A stretch of 64,000 nucleotides of DNA, taken from NCBI RefSeq assembly GCF_008329585.1, contig NZ_NPKP01000002.1, positions 682,001-746,000 of the forward strand, read 5' to 3'. The notes under the pieces were generated by a model. The model was not told the origin of the DNA and did not search any database. It saw only the letters and a program-made list of their open reading frames with translations. The position numbers and the translations under genes are program-made. Source of the DNA: Mycolicibacterium sp. P9-22. Its GTDB lineage: Bacteria; Actinomycetota; Actinomycetes; Mycobacteriales; Mycobacteriaceae. Positions 36,401 to 46,093 of this stretch are shown piece after piece (the stretch's first letter is position 1; each line of letters starts with the position of its first letter).

Positions 36401-37831
36401 TTAGGCGGGCGGCAACTGCCGCGGGGCGCCGTCATCTCGTCCGGTCGGGCCGCCCTCGCCGATTTCCCGGTGACCGTCGGATCCGTCCAGCACGACACCC
36501 CGCCGCGACTCGATCCGCGGCCGGGAGACGTCCACCCATTCGCGTTCGGCCGTCACCCGCCCGGGTTGCTCGACTCCCTCGGATTCCACCGTGACCCGAT
36601 GCGTGCGGCGCATCGTGAAATGGAATTCCTCGGTTTCCTCGAACACCTGCCGTATCGGCTTCGTCGCGCTATCTATCGCACCAGCGACGATCGGCGGCAC
36701 GAACGGCCGGATGAACCGAACGGCGGCCCGGGTGACGTCCGGAATGATCGGCAGCCCGCCACCCCGGTGCGGCTCCAGTTCCTTGGCTGCCTCCGGTTCC
36801 CTGCTGGATGCCACGGGCAGCGCGGCCGGAGCCGCCTCCGAGGGCTCCGGCGGATCGAGCGCCTCGGCGACCCGGCGGCGTTGCCGCTCGGCGTCGATCG
36901 CGTTCTGCGCCTCGACGGCCATCCGGGCGCTGTGCAACTCCTGCTCGGCCCACAACTGGTCGACCTGCGCCCGCACCTCGGCGCGCTTCACCGCGATCGC
37001 GGTATCGGCCGCGGACTCGGCATCCTGCGTCGTCGCCCCCCGCCACCTCCTCAACAGCATCGGCAGCAGCGTCAACAGCATGCACAACGCCGCCACCAGC
37101 GCGCGTAGCACCAGCGGGCCGGGATGGTCCAGCGTGTAGGCGTTCATCGCCTGCCAGCGGGACCCGATACCCGCGGTCAGCATCCCGTCGCGGGAATCCG
37201 CCACGGCCTGCTCCCACACCGCCACCTCGGCGTCCAATATGGCGGCCCGGCTGTCGCGCTCGGCGATCGCGGTGTCCAGCGCCCGGTCGCTATCGGTCAG
37301 GAAGTCTTCGGCGGTGCGCGCGCCGGGGCCGCTGCCGGGTCTGCCGGTGATGCGGTTCTGCGGGCAGTCCGCCGACGGGTTGACCTCGCAGCGCGCCACC
37401 ACCAGCGCTTCGTCGCGGCGCTGCTCGGCCCGCGCGACCGCGTCGTCCAGTCCGGCACGCGCCTGGCGGGTCTGCTGCAGCGATGCCGCCGCCAGCTCGG
37501 TGCGCGGGCTGGCCTGCCTGGTCAACTCCGCGTCGATCGCCCCGCCGAACACCACCATGGCGGCCAGCTCGCCGAGCACCGCCCCGACCGCGACGCCGAC
37601 GGCCACCCGGCCCGCAAGGCCCGCGGAGGCGGCCGCGATGGCATGTGCCACCGCACCGGTCAACACCCCGACCGCCAGGGCTGCCGCGATCACGCCCGCC
37701 GTCGGCCAGGTTGTCGACGCGGCCAGCACCAGGGCGAAAACCACCGCGGCCAGCGCCGCCAGCAGGACTTCTACGATCCGATCGGCACGCATTGAGTGCT
37801 CCAAAGTGTTGGGTTCTGTGCTGTGCGCCAT
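36401..37831 (-). CDS. DUF4407 membrane protein
   Basis: 476 residues. Two hydrophobic segments near residues 25-105 (VEVLLAALAAVVFALVLAAS and GRVAVGVAVGAVLGELAAMVV) are followed by a coiled-coil-rich stretch (residues ~115-215, many Ala/Arg/Glu/Asp). Another membrane pair follows (LVLRALVAALCMLLTLLPMLL), then a long cytoplasmic tail with Glu/Ala helices. This is the layout of DUF4407, found mostly in actinobacteria. No enzyme motif. It lies 85 bases downstream in the same strand order as the receptor kinase and may be a partner or phosphorylation target, which is inference. Confidence 0.82.
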   Translation of the reverse strand: MAHSTEPNTLEHSMRADRIVEVLLAALAAVVFALVLAASTTWPTAGVIAAALAVGVLTGAVAHAIAAASAGLAGRVAVGVAVGAVLGELAAMVVFGGAIDAELTRQASPRTELAAASLQQTRQARAGLDDAVARAEQRRDEALVVARCEVNPSADCPQNRITGRPGSGPGARTAEDFLTDSDRALDTAIAERDSRAAILDAEVAVWEQAVADSRDGMLTAGIGSRWQAMNAYTLDHPGPLVLRALVAALCMLLTLLPMLLRRWRGATTQDAESAADTAIAVKRAEVRAQVDQLWAEQELHSARMAVEAQNAIDAERQRRRVAEALDPPEPSEAAPAALPVASSREPEAAKELEPHRGGGLPIIPDVTRAAVRFIRPFVPPIVAGAIDSATKPIRQVFEETEEFHFTMRRTHRVTVESEGVEQPGRVTAEREWVDVSRPRIESRRGVVLDGSDGHREIGEGGPTGRDDGAPRQLPPA

Positions 37832-37913
37832 GCGGAATCCCTCACGCCGGCTGCGAATACCGGGATCATCTCACAGCGCCGAACGTTGCGCTTCGCGCGC
37901 ACAGCGTCCCGGC

Positions 37914-40295
37914 ATGGTTACGTTGTTCTCCGTGCGAGTAGACGGTCGTGACATCAGCGTCACCGGCAGCCTGCTGCAACCACTGACCCGTCGCACCAAC
38001 GAGATCCTTCGGGTCGTGCTGTCGGCGGCGTTCCTCGGCGTCGTCATCACCAGCTCGCTGATCACCCGCAACGATTGGGTGGCGCTCGAGCGCTCGGTGT
38101 CCGAGATCATCGGCGTGCTCACCCCGACCCAGTCCAACCTGGTGTATCTGGCGTACGGCGTGGCCATTCTCGCGCTGCCGTTCGTCATCCTCGTCCAGCT
38201 GGTCATCGGCAGACACTGGACGCTGCTGGCCGCCTACGCCGCGGCCGGCGTGCTGGCCGTGCTGGCGTTGTCCATCAGCGGCCGGGGCATCGCCGCGCCG
38301 CAATGGCATTTCGATCTGGGTGACCGCCTGGACACCCAGCTCTCCCAGTTCCTCGACGACCCACGCTGGATCGCGCTGCTGGCCGCGGTGCTCACGGTGT
38401 CCGGGCCCTGGCTGTCACGGCGGCTGCGCCGCTACTGGTGGGCGCTGCTGCTGGCGTTCGTGCCGATCCACCTGTTCGTCAGCGCCGTCGTCCCGGCCCG
38501 CTCGCTACTGGGCCTGGCCGTCGGCTGGTTCGTCGGCGCATTGGTGGTGTGGGTGGTCGGCACGCCCGCGCTGGAGGTCCCGCTCGACGGTGCGGTGCGG
38601 GCGCTGACCCGGCGCGGTTTCGTGGTCGCGGCGCTCGCGGTGATCCGCCCGCCCGGGCCGGGCCCGCTGGTGCTCGCCGCGACCGGCCCGGACAGCACCG
38701 CGGTCGTCGAGTTGTACGGACCGAACCAGCGCAGCGGCGGCGCGCTGAGCCAGCTGTGGCGCAAGTTCCGGCTGCGCACCGATGAGACGGCACCGCTGCA
38801 GGCCTCGATGCGCCGCGCCGTCGAGCACCGCGCCCTGATGGCCATCGCCATCGACGATCTGGGGTTGTCCAACATCTCCTCGGTGACGGTGAGCGCGCTC
38901 GACCGCGGCTGGACGCTGTATGCCCGCAAGCCCGCCCGCGGCACGCCGCTGAGCGCGGACGCCGCCCCGGTGGCCGACGTCTGGCAGGCACTGCACAGGC
39001 TGCATCAGAGCCAGATCTCGCACGGCGACCTGTGCCGCGGGGAGATCACCGTGCACGACGGGCGCGTGCAGTTCGGCGGCTTCGGCAACGCCGAATACGG
39101 CGCCACCGACGCGCAGCTGCAATCCGATATCGCCCAGCTGGTGGTGACCACGTCGGCGATGTACGACCCGGCCTCCGCGGTGACTGCCGCGATCGACGCG
39201 TTCGGCCGCGACACCGTGCTGACGGCGTCGCGGCGGCTCACCAAAACGGCTGTGCCCGCCCGTATCCGCGACTCGGTGACCGATGCCAAGGCCGTCATCG
39301 CCGCGGCCCGCGAACAGGTGCGGCAGCAGACCGGGGCCGACAAGATCAGCACCGAGACGATCACCCGCTTCACCCGGGTACAACTCATCCAGCTGGTGCT
39401 GTTGGTCGCGCTGGTGTACGTGGCCTACCCGTTCATCAGCACGGTGCCGGCGTTCTTCGACGAGCTGAGCAACGCCAACTGGTGGTGGGCGGTGCTGGGC
39501 CTGGTGGTCTCGGCGCTGCGCTACCTCGGCGCCGCGGGTGCGCTGTGGGCGTGCGCCGACGGTCTGGTGCGCTTCCGCCACCTGGCGATCATGCAGGTGG
39601 CCAATACCTTTGCCGCGACCACCACGCCGGCCGGGGTGGGCGGGCTCGCGCTGAGCACCCGGGTGCTGCAAAAGGGCGGGCTGAGCACCATGCGCGCCAC
39701 CGCCGCGGTCGCGCTGCAGCAGAGCGTGCAGGTGATGGTGCACGTGGCGCTGCTCATCCTGTTCACCGCAGTGGCGGGCACGTCGGCGAACCTGCAGCAT
39801 TTCGTGCCGAGCGCCACGGTGCTGTACCTGGTGGCCGGCGTCGCGCTCGGGTTGGTCGGCGCATTCCTGGCAGTGCCGAACCTGCGGCGCTGGCTGGCCT
39901 CGGCGGTACGGCCCAAGGTGCAGGAGGTCAAGACCGACCTGTGGGAGCTGTCCCGGGAGCCCAAACGGCTGGGATTGATCGTATTGGGCGCCGCCGGAAC
40001 GACTCTGGGCTCCGCGCTGGCACTGTGGGCGAGCATCGAGGCATTCGGCGGCGACACCTCGTTCGTCACGGTGACGGTGGTGACGATGATCGGTGGCACC
40101 CTTGCCTCGGCCGCGCCGACCCCCGGCGGCGTCGGCGCGGTGGAGGCCGCACTGATCGGTGGGCTCGCCGCCTTCGGCGTGCCCGCCGCTGTCGCGGTGC
40201 CGTCGGTACTGCTGTACCGGGTGCTGACCTGCTGGTTGCCCGTGTTCGTGGGCTGGCCGGTGATGCGCTGGCTGACCCGCAACGACATGATCTGA
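37914..40295 (+). CDS. Lysylphosphatidylglycerol-flippase-like membrane protein with degenerate kinase-like domain
   Basis: 793 residues. The N-terminal ~220 residues have about seven membrane helices. A soluble central segment (about 230-460) includes HRLHQSQISHGDLCRGEI and VQFGGFGNA, resembling the HGDLxxxN and DFG sites of RIO/ABC1-type or Hanks-like kinases but altered (Gly-Glu in place of the Asn, GGFG in place of DFG). The C-terminal ~300 residues form the UPF0104/YbhN flippase-like domain (NTFAATTTPAGVGGLALSTR, SAAPTPGGVGAVEAALIGG). A long upstream open frame is shadow coding over DUF4407, so the ATG at the shown position is used. Substrate unknown; the lipid carrier role is inferred from the C-terminal half. 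Confidence 0.78.
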   Translation: MVTLFSVRVDGRDISVTGSLLQPLTRRTNEILRVVLSAAFLGVVITSSLITRNDWVALERSVSEIIGVLTPTQSNLVYLAYGVAILALPFVILVQLVIGRHWTLLAAYAAAGVLAVLALSISGRGIAAPQWHFDLGDRLDTQLSQFLDDPRWIALLAAVLTVSGPWLSRRLRRYWWALLLAFVPIHLFVSAVVPARSLLGLAVGWFVGALVVWVVGTPALEVPLDGAVRALTRRGFVVAALAVIRPPGPGPLVLAATGPDSTAVVELYGPNQRSGGALSQLWRKFRLRTDETAPLQASMRRAVEHRALMAIAIDDLGLSNISSVTVSALDRGWTLYARKPARGTPLSADAAPVADVWQALHRLHQSQISHGDLCRGEITVHDGRVQFGGFGNAEYGATDAQLQSDIAQLVVTTSAMYDPASAVTAAIDAFGRDTVLTASRRLTKTAVPARIRDSVTDAKAVIAAAREQVRQQTGADKISTETITRFTRVQLIQLVLLVALVYVAYPFISTVPAFFDELSNANWWWAVLGLVVSALRYLGAAGALWACADGLVRFRHLAIMQVANTFAATTTPAGVGGLALSTRVLQKGGLSTMRATAAVALQQSVQVMVHVALLILFTAVAGTSANLQHFVPSATVLYLVAGVALGLVGAFLAVPNLRRWLASAVRPKVQEVKTDLWELSREPKRLGLIVLGAAGTTLGSALALWASIEAFGGDTSFVTVTVVTMIGGTLASAAPTPGGVGAVEAALIGGLAAFGVPAAVAVPSVLLYRVLTCWLPVFVGWPVMRWLTRNDMI

Positions 40296-40359
40296 GGTTT
40301 GCCGGTGGCGGTTTTCGGATACCTGACCAGCACCGAACCCGTCGATCCCGGAGCGTCCC

Positions 40360-40833
40360 TTGCAGATCCGCACGCTTGCCCCGACCGCACTGGCCGTCGC
40401 CGCTACCGCGATGGCCGGCACGCTGGCCACCCGCCCCGCCGTGGAGTCGGCGTGGTACACCACGTTGCGCAAGCCGCCGTATCAGCCCCCGCGTCAGGCG
40501 TTCCCGATCGCCTGGACATCGCTCTACACCGATATCGCCGTGGTGTCGGCGCAGACGCTGGACGAGTCACCGCCGGAAGTGCGCCGCAGCTACATCGGGT
40601 CCCTGGTGATCAACTTGATCCTCAACGGCGGCTGGTCATGGCTGTTCTTCAACCGGCGCAAGCTGGGCGCCTCGGCGATCACCGCCGGCCTGCTCACCGC
40701 AAGCAGCGCCGACCTGGCCCGCCGGGCCGCCGCGGTCCGCGGCGTGAAGGCAGCACCGCTGGGCCTGTACCCGCTGTGGTGTGCGTTCGCGACGGCGCTG
40801 TCCACCCACATCTGGGCGCTCAACCGGCGCTGA
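40360..40833 (+). CDS. tspO: TspO/MBR-family membrane protein
   Basis: 157 residues, about five membrane helices. TspO signatures are WYTTLRKPPYQPPRQAFPIAW and NLILNGGWSWLFF. It binds porphyrins and may affect stress responses or tetrapyrrole handling. Starts at TTG, with CCCGGAG eight bases upstream, 64 bases after the flippase-like gene. Confidence 0.88.
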   Translation: MQIRTLAPTALAVAATAMAGTLATRPAVESAWYTTLRKPPYQPPRQAFPIAWTSLYTDIAVVSAQTLDESPPEVRRSYIGSLVINLILNGGWSWLFFNRRKLGASAITAGLLTASSADLARRAAAVRGVKAAPLGLYPLWCAFATALSTHIWALNRR

Positions 40834-40934
40834 GCAACCGGCCGGCCGCCTAACAGTCGTAACAAATGAGCCATACCCGCCGATCCACTCTGATAGGTCA
40901 TCTATCGTGGCACGACACAACCCAGGGGGTTCCA

Positions 40935-41252
40935 ATGGTGAAAACGTTTGTAGTGGCCGGTGCCGCAACGCTTCTGATGTCCGTGGTCGCCGCACCGACG
41001 GCGATGGCCGCCACGACGTGGCAGATGCCTGACCTGGTGGGCATGAATCTGGAGGACGCCCAGAGCCTCTACACCGAGACGGTGGGCCCGGAGGGTCCGT
41101 GGCTGGACCTCATCAACAAGGCGCCGGCGGCGGCCGGCGGGATCAACGCCCCGGTCATGTGGGAGGTCTGCGAGCAGGCGCCCAAGGCCGGCGCCAAGAT
41201 CGCCGCGAAGTCGTACACGGCCGTCGCGGTCAACCGGCCCGGGAAGTGCTGA
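40935..41252 (+). CDS. Small secreted protein with PASTA-like sequence
   Basis: 105 residues. A signal peptide (MVKTFVVAGAATLLMSVVAAP) with likely cleavage at AMA-A is followed by ~80 residues. The PASTA-like MPDLVGMNLEDAQSLYT and the closing AVNRPGKC strand resemble single PASTA repeats. Two cysteines (VCEQAPKAG and the C-terminus) may form a disulfide. It resembles the protein encoded at 43295-43660. An AGGGGG precedes the ATG. Confidence 0.85.
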   Translation: MVKTFVVAGAATLLMSVVAAPTAMAATTWQMPDLVGMNLEDAQSLYTETVGPEGPWLDLINKAPAAAGGINAPVMWEVCEQAPKAGAKIAAKSYTAVAVNRPGKC

Positions 41253-41306
41253 CCCGGGCGTTCTGAGCAGTACCGCTCGACACCGGGGCCACGCCGGCGC
41301 CCGGTT

Positions 41307-43283
41307 ATGCTCTCGAACTTGCAGACAACACACCGCACCCCGGCCACCGCTGCGCCGGTCGCACGGCAGACGCGCCGAGACCTGGACGTGGTCGCGATCC
41401 TCGCCGTCATCCTCGTCGTCATCGGTCACTTCTGGCTGGGACGGGTCACCGGCGGCGTCGACGTACTCCTGGTACTGGCGGGCTACTACGTCGGGGACCG
41501 GGCGCTGCGCTGCACATCCGTTCCCGCGGAGATCGGGTGGTGGGCCCGACGGGTGATCCCGGCGCTGGTCCTGACGCTGACGGTGTCTGCCGGGCTGACG
41601 CTGGCGGTGCAGCCGCAGACCCGTTGGGAATCGTTCGCCGAGCAGACGCTGGCCAACCTGGGCTTCTATCAGAACTGGCTGCTGGCGACGACCGCAGGCG
41701 ACTACGTGCAGGCCGGCGAGACCGTCACGCCGCTGCAGCATCTGTGGGCGCTGTCGGTGGCCGCCCAGGTGCTGCTCGTGGTACTGCTGTTGGCCTGGCT
41801 GATCCGCCGGCGCCTGGCGCTGCTGGTGGTCCTGGCCGCGGCCGCGGTCGCCTCGCTGGTCTGGGCGGTCATACAGAACTCGAGCGAACAGACCGTCGCC
41901 TACTACAGCAGCTTCACCCGGGCCTGGGAGCTGCTGGCCGGTGTGCTCGCGGCCTTCGCGGTCGGGCGCGGGCCGTGGCCGGGATGGCTGAGCCGACTGG
42001 CCGTGGTGGCCGGGCTGATCGCCATCGTCGCCTCCGGATTCCTGGCCGACGGGCTGACCGACTACCCGGGACCGTGGGCCCTGGTGCCGGTGCTGGCCAC
42101 GGTGCTCGTGATCGTCGGCGGCGCGGAGTCGGCGACGGCGCGGTTCGCCGGGTGGGCGTTCGTGCTCTACCTGTGGCACTGGCCGCTGCTGATCTTCTGG
42201 ATGGCACACACCAACGACGACACCGCCGGCGCCGGCGAGTCCACGGCCATCCTGGGCGCGGCCGTGGTGGCGGCATTCCTGACGTGGCGCTGCGTGGACA
42301 CCCGGTGGTGGCCGTCCTGGCATCCGCTGCTGACCGGCGGAGTCACCGCTTGTCTGGTGGCGGCGCTGGCGGTGGCCGCGGTGGGGTGGCGCGAGCACGT
42401 CGAGCGTGTCCGGGACAGCGGCTCCGAACTGGCCGCGCTGTCGACGCGCGACTATCCGGGTGCCCGCGCGGTCATCGAGAACCGCAGGACCGCCCGGCTT
42501 CCGGTCCGCCCGACCGGACTGGAAGCCCCCGACGATGTCCCGCCGGCCACCATCGACAGATGTCTGGCCGACTTCGGTGGCGAGGAGGTGGTCACCTGTG
42601 TGTACGGCGACCCGCACGCCGGGAGAACGATCGCGCTGGCCGGCGGCTCGCATTCCGAGCACTGGCTCACCGCGCTGCACACCCTGGGCCGCGAGCACGG
42701 TTTCCGGGTGACGACCTACCTGAAGATGGGCTGCCCGCTGACCACCGCGGAGGTGCCGATCATCGCCGGGCCGTTCACCCCGTATCCGTCGTGCCGTACC
42801 TGGTCGGACAACGCGATGGCGCAGATCATCGCCGACCGCCCCGACTACGTGTTCTTCACCACGACGCGGCCGGTGCTCGACGGTCCCGGTGATTACGTGC
42901 CGGATCACTACCTGGGTATCTGGGATGAATTGTCGCTCAACGGCATTGCGATGCTCGGCATCCGGGACACCCCGTGGATGCTGCGCGAGGGGCGGTTCTT
43001 CTCCCCCGTCGACTGCCTGGCCGCCGGCGATGACGCCGACAGCTGTGGGCTGGCCCGCGAGGAGGCGCTGCAGGAGCGCAACCCCACGCTGGATTATGCG
43101 GCCGACTATCCGATGATGCAGCTACTCGATCTCAGTGACGCGGTATGCCGACCGAACATCTGCCGGGCCGTCGAGGGCAATGTGCTGATCTACCACGATG
43201 CGCATCACCTGTCGGGGACCTACGTGCGCTCGATGGCCGGCGAACTGGGCCGGCAGCTGGCCGACGCCACCGGATGGTGGTGA
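41307..43283 (+). CDS. Acyltransferase 3-family membrane protein with SGNH-type domain
   Basis: 658 residues. An N-terminal membrane acyltransferase (OafA/YrhL type, about 380 residues with ~10 helices; HFWLGRVTGGVDVLLVLAG, VLYLWHWPLLI) has the conserved His near residue 41 (VIGHFW). The external C-terminal domain has the SGNH GGSHSEHW start and the closing DAHHLSG motif, which supply Ser, Asp and His. Such enzymes O-acetylate or acylate envelope glycans. The ATG follows 54 bases after the small PASTA-like gene. Confidence 0.9.
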   Translation: MLSNLQTTHRTPATAAPVARQTRRDLDVVAILAVILVVIGHFWLGRVTGGVDVLLVLAGYYVGDRALRCTSVPAEIGWWARRVIPALVLTLTVSAGLTLAVQPQTRWESFAEQTLANLGFYQNWLLATTAGDYVQAGETVTPLQHLWALSVAAQVLLVVLLLAWLIRRRLALLVVLAAAAVASLVWAVIQNSSEQTVAYYSSFTRAWELLAGVLAAFAVGRGPWPGWLSRLAVVAGLIAIVASGFLADGLTDYPGPWALVPVLATVLVIVGGAESATARFAGWAFVLYLWHWPLLIFWMAHTNDDTAGAGESTAILGAAVVAAFLTWRCVDTRWWPSWHPLLTGGVTACLVAALAVAAVGWREHVERVRDSGSELAALSTRDYPGARAVIENRRTARLPVRPTGLEAPDDVPPATIDRCLADFGGEEVVTCVYGDPHAGRTIALAGGSHSEHWLTALHTLGREHGFRVTTYLKMGCPLTTAEVPIIAGPFTPYPSCRTWSDNAMAQIIADRPDYVFFTTTRPVLDGPGDYVPDHYLGIWDELSLNGIAMLGIRDTPWMLREGRFFSPVDCLAAGDDADSCGLAREEALQERNPTLDYAADYPMMQLLDLSDAVCRPNICRAVEGNVLIYHDAHHLSGTYVRSMAGELGRQLADATGWW

Positions 43284-43294
43284 CGCTTTTCCGG

Positions 43295-43660
43295 TCAGTC
43301 GCAGGCCTTGGAGACCATCTCGTCCCAGGTGTTGCGGGCCGCGTCGTACTCGCGCACCACGCCGAAGTTCACGTCGGTGGCGCTGGTGATCTTCTCGCCC
43401 GCAGCGGGCGCCTGGTCACACACCAGCCAGTCGGCCAGGCTCAGCTGCTTCTGCTTCATGCCCTTGAGGTTGTGAGAGTGCATCTGCAGCGGCACGCCGT
43501 TCGAGGCGGCGTTCACCGCGTCCTCGGCTTCCTGCAGGTTCATCCCGCCGGTATCCGGCATCACGAATCCGCCGGCGGCCTGTGCGGGCCCGGCCAAGCC
43601 GATGGCAGCCGGCACCAGCAAAGTTGCCGCGCCGATGGCGAGGAAGTGTCTCTTGAACAT
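43295..43660 (-). CDS. Small secreted protein with PASTA-like sequence (second copy)
   Basis: 121 residues with a signal peptide (GAATLLVPAAIGLAGPAQA), then MPDTGGMNLQEAEDAVNAA and VCDQAPAAGEKI. These parallel the other small secreted protein at 40935-41252, with two cysteines at similar positions. Function unknown; wall or surface binding is plausible. It is convergent with the acyltransferase gene. Confidence 0.83.
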   Translation of the reverse strand: MFKRHFLAIGAATLLVPAAIGLAGPAQAAGGFVMPDTGGMNLQEAEDAVNAASNGVPLQMHSHNLKGMKQKQLSLADWLVCDQAPAAGEKITSATDVNFGVVREYDAARNTWDEMVSKACD

Positions 43661-43898
43661 GACGTGTCCTAGCTGTCGTTGCCCGCAGTAACCGGGCTCA
43701 TGGCGGCGGCGTCGAAATAATCTGGAGCGCAGCGACGTTCACCGTTGTAGGATTGTTCTGTCGCGGCCACCGCGCGGTAGGGCCGACGATTCGCACACAG
43801 TCACACCCCGAGCCTGTACATACCAGTGCGACGCGCTGTGGGGATTCTGGCGAACCGCTGTCATGCGATTCAGCGACCGCGCAGCGGGCTCACAGAAA

Positions 43899-45347
43899 CT
43901 ATCTCGACCCGTACTCCAGCGCCCTTTCCGCGGAGTCGACGTGCCCATTGCTCAAGATGGTCAGCTTGTCCGGGCGGACCTCGTACCGGGCGCCGTCGGC
44001 CGGGTTCACCGCATCGAATCCGCCTTCGGACGGCACGGCATTCGCCAACCGCACGTTGGCGCCGTCCCGCAACCGTTCGCCGTGGTAGTAGTAGCCGCCG
44101 GATGCCTCGCAGATCACCGCCAAGGACGACGCGGTTCTGATCGCGGCGACCAGCGAATCCCCCGCGTCGCAGCGCGCCGCCTGACCGACGAAGCCCTGCG
44201 CGTCGGCACCGGACAATCCGGCCAGGGCGGTGGCGCTCGGGGTCGTCGTCGAGGGCGGCGCGGCGTCGGTGGACGACGGCGGCACCGTGAGTGGGCTCTG
44301 CGACTGCGAGCCGTTGCCGCCGGTGAACACGATGGCCGCGGCAAGCCCGGCGGCCACCGCGAGCGTGCCGACCGCGCCCAGCAGCAGTCCGGTCTGAGAA
44401 CGGCTGAGCCGGGACTTCTTGGCCGGCGCGGCCGGCGCCACCGGCGGGCGCGGTCCATAGGGATATGAGGGAGCGGCCTGGAGCTGTCGGGTCGGCGCCG
44501 GGCGGGCGGCGGGCGCGGGCGGGCCGTGCAGCGCAGCGGCCGCAGCCCTTGCGAGCTCACCCGCCGAGCCGAACCGATCGGCCGGATTCTTCGCCATTCC
44601 CTTGGCGATGACATCGTCGAAGGCGGAGCTGATCCCGTGGCGCTCGGCACTGGGCCGCGGCGGCGTCGCGAACATGTGCGCGCTCATCACCTGCCGGATG
44701 TCCTCCGCCTCGAACGGGGCACGACCGATCAGACATTCGAAGAGCAGGCACGTCAACGAATACACGTCCGAGGGCGGGCCGCCGGGCGTGCCGTTGAGGC
44801 GTTCGGGCGACATGTACGCGCACGACCCGATGACCAGCCCGGTTTTCGTCACGGTCGCTTCGCCGCCGCCGTAGGCGATGCCGAAGTCGACCAGGTAGGC
44901 GAAATCGTCATGGGTGAGCAGCACGTTTTCCGGCTTGATGTCGCGATGCACCAGACCGACGGCATGCGCGGCGTCCAGGGCCGCCGCGACCTGTGTGATG
45001 ACCGCGACCGCACGGGCCGGCGGGAGCACCCCGTTGACCCGCACCTGTTCTCTGAGGCTGGGACCCTCGACCAACCGCATGTCGATGTAGAGGACGCCAC
45101 CGATATCACCGTAGTCATGCACCGGGATGACGTGCGGCTCTTGCAACCGGGCAGCGATGCGCGACTCCCGCCGGAAGCGGGCCTGAAAGCTCGGGTCCGC
45201 CGCGACGTCGGTCCGCAGCACCTTGAGCGCCACCATCCGCTCGCGCCGGGTGTCATAGGCCCGATAGACCTCGCCCATGCCGCCGATGCCGATCACCGAC
45301 CGCAGCTCGTACGGCCCGAACCGGGTGCCCACACTCGGGTAACCCAT
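43899..45347 (-). CDS. Receptor-type Ser/Thr protein kinase
   Basis: 482 residues: kinase domain (~1-280) with GIGGMGEVYRAYD, Lys42, H134-R135-D136, DFGIAY and SPERL. A Pro/Ala-rich juxtamembrane follows, then a membrane helix (TGLLLGAVGTLAVAAGLAAAI), a Ser/Thr/Pro-rich linker and a ~100-residue extracellular domain with two Cys (RCDAGDS and VICEASGGYYY). The ectodomain is unlike PASTA or solute-binding domains. The catalytic set is complete. The start ATG gives the usual kinase N-terminus; upstream in-frame sequence is unsupported. Confidence 0.93.
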   Translation of the reverse strand: MGYPSVGTRFGPYELRSVIGIGGMGEVYRAYDTRRERMVALKVLRTDVAADPSFQARFRRESRIAARLQEPHVIPVHDYGDIGGVLYIDMRLVEGPSLREQVRVNGVLPPARAVAVITQVAAALDAAHAVGLVHRDIKPENVLLTHDDFAYLVDFGIAYGGGEATVTKTGLVIGSCAYMSPERLNGTPGGPPSDVYSLTCLLFECLIGRAPFEAEDIRQVMSAHMFATPPRPSAERHGISSAFDDVIAKGMAKNPADRFGSAGELARAAAAALHGPPAPAARPAPTRQLQAAPSYPYGPRPPVAPAAPAKKSRLSRSQTGLLLGAVGTLAVAAGLAAAIVFTGGNGSQSQSPLTVPPSSTDAAPPSTTTPSATALAGLSGADAQGFVGQAARCDAGDSLVAAIRTASSLAVICEASGGYYYHGERLRDGANVRLANAVPSEGGFDAVNPADGARYEVRPDKLTILSNGHVDSAERALEYGSR

Positions 45348-45531
45348 GTCTGCCGTTCCACCCCTTCGCGGCAATCCCGGCGTAACCGAAGTCACACCGG
45401 TACAAGCCAATTGCTTCCCGTGAAGGCTACACGCCGAACGCGCGTGCGGCTCCGGCCGTCGAACGTGTGTTCTAATGACTGGCGAACCGCGAGCCCGCGC
45501 CGTGCGGGCGATGATGACGAAGGAGTTCGCC

Positions 45532-45921
45532 GTGACGATGACACTGACCACTCCGGTCGCCGAGACGTTGCCCACCACCTCTTCCGATGTTCCGGAGGCT
45601 CGCGTCGACGAGACACCCAGGAAGCCGGCCACCAGGAAGGCGACCGGCAAAAAAGCCAAGACGATCGAACTGGTGCTGACCGTGACCGGCACCGCCGACG
45701 GCGAGTGGCGCGCCGAACTCAAGCAGGGCAACAGCTACCTGGCCCGCGACCTCGCCGTCGCGGCCGCTGCCGTGTCACGCGCCGCCAAGGAACTGCACCA
45801 GGATCTCGCCACCCCGATCGATGCGATCATCGACGAAGCTCGAGTTCAGCAGGCCGCCAAGGTTTCCGCGCTGGAGGCCGAGCTCGAGGCCGCCCGCAAG
45901 GCGCTCGCCGACCTGGACTGA
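45532..45921 (+). CDS. Conserved protein of unknown function
   Basis: 129 residues. A Thr/Lys/Pro-rich start, then a compact alpha/beta region (TIELVLTVTGTADGEWRAEL, YLARDLAVAAAAVSRAAKELH) and a helix (QQAAKVSALEAELEAARKAL) that looks coiled-coil. The GTG start is chosen because AGGAG lies six bases before it; ATGs upstream have no such site. No motif known to me. Confidence 0.72.
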   Translation: MTMTLTTPVAETLPTTSSDVPEARVDETPRKPATRKATGKKAKTIELVLTVTGTADGEWRAELKQGNSYLARDLAVAAAAVSRAAKELHQDLATPIDAIIDEARVQQAAKVSALEAELEAARKALADLD

Positions 45922-46093
45922 GCTCGCGCGGGCCGCCATACAACTCCGCACCCGGGTCGGCCATTCCACGGCCGCCGGTGAGATGGATCACTCGATATCC
46001 CCGGAATCCAGCCTGGCGATCTTGGCTTGTAGCAGGTAACTGCCACCTCTACTCCGAAGCGATGGCACAGCGGATTCCAGAACGGGGAACCTC

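Noticed and set aside
37239..37913. Extended open frame ahead of the flippase-like gene
   Set aside because: It lies antisense over the DUF4407 gene and has the composition of shadow coding.
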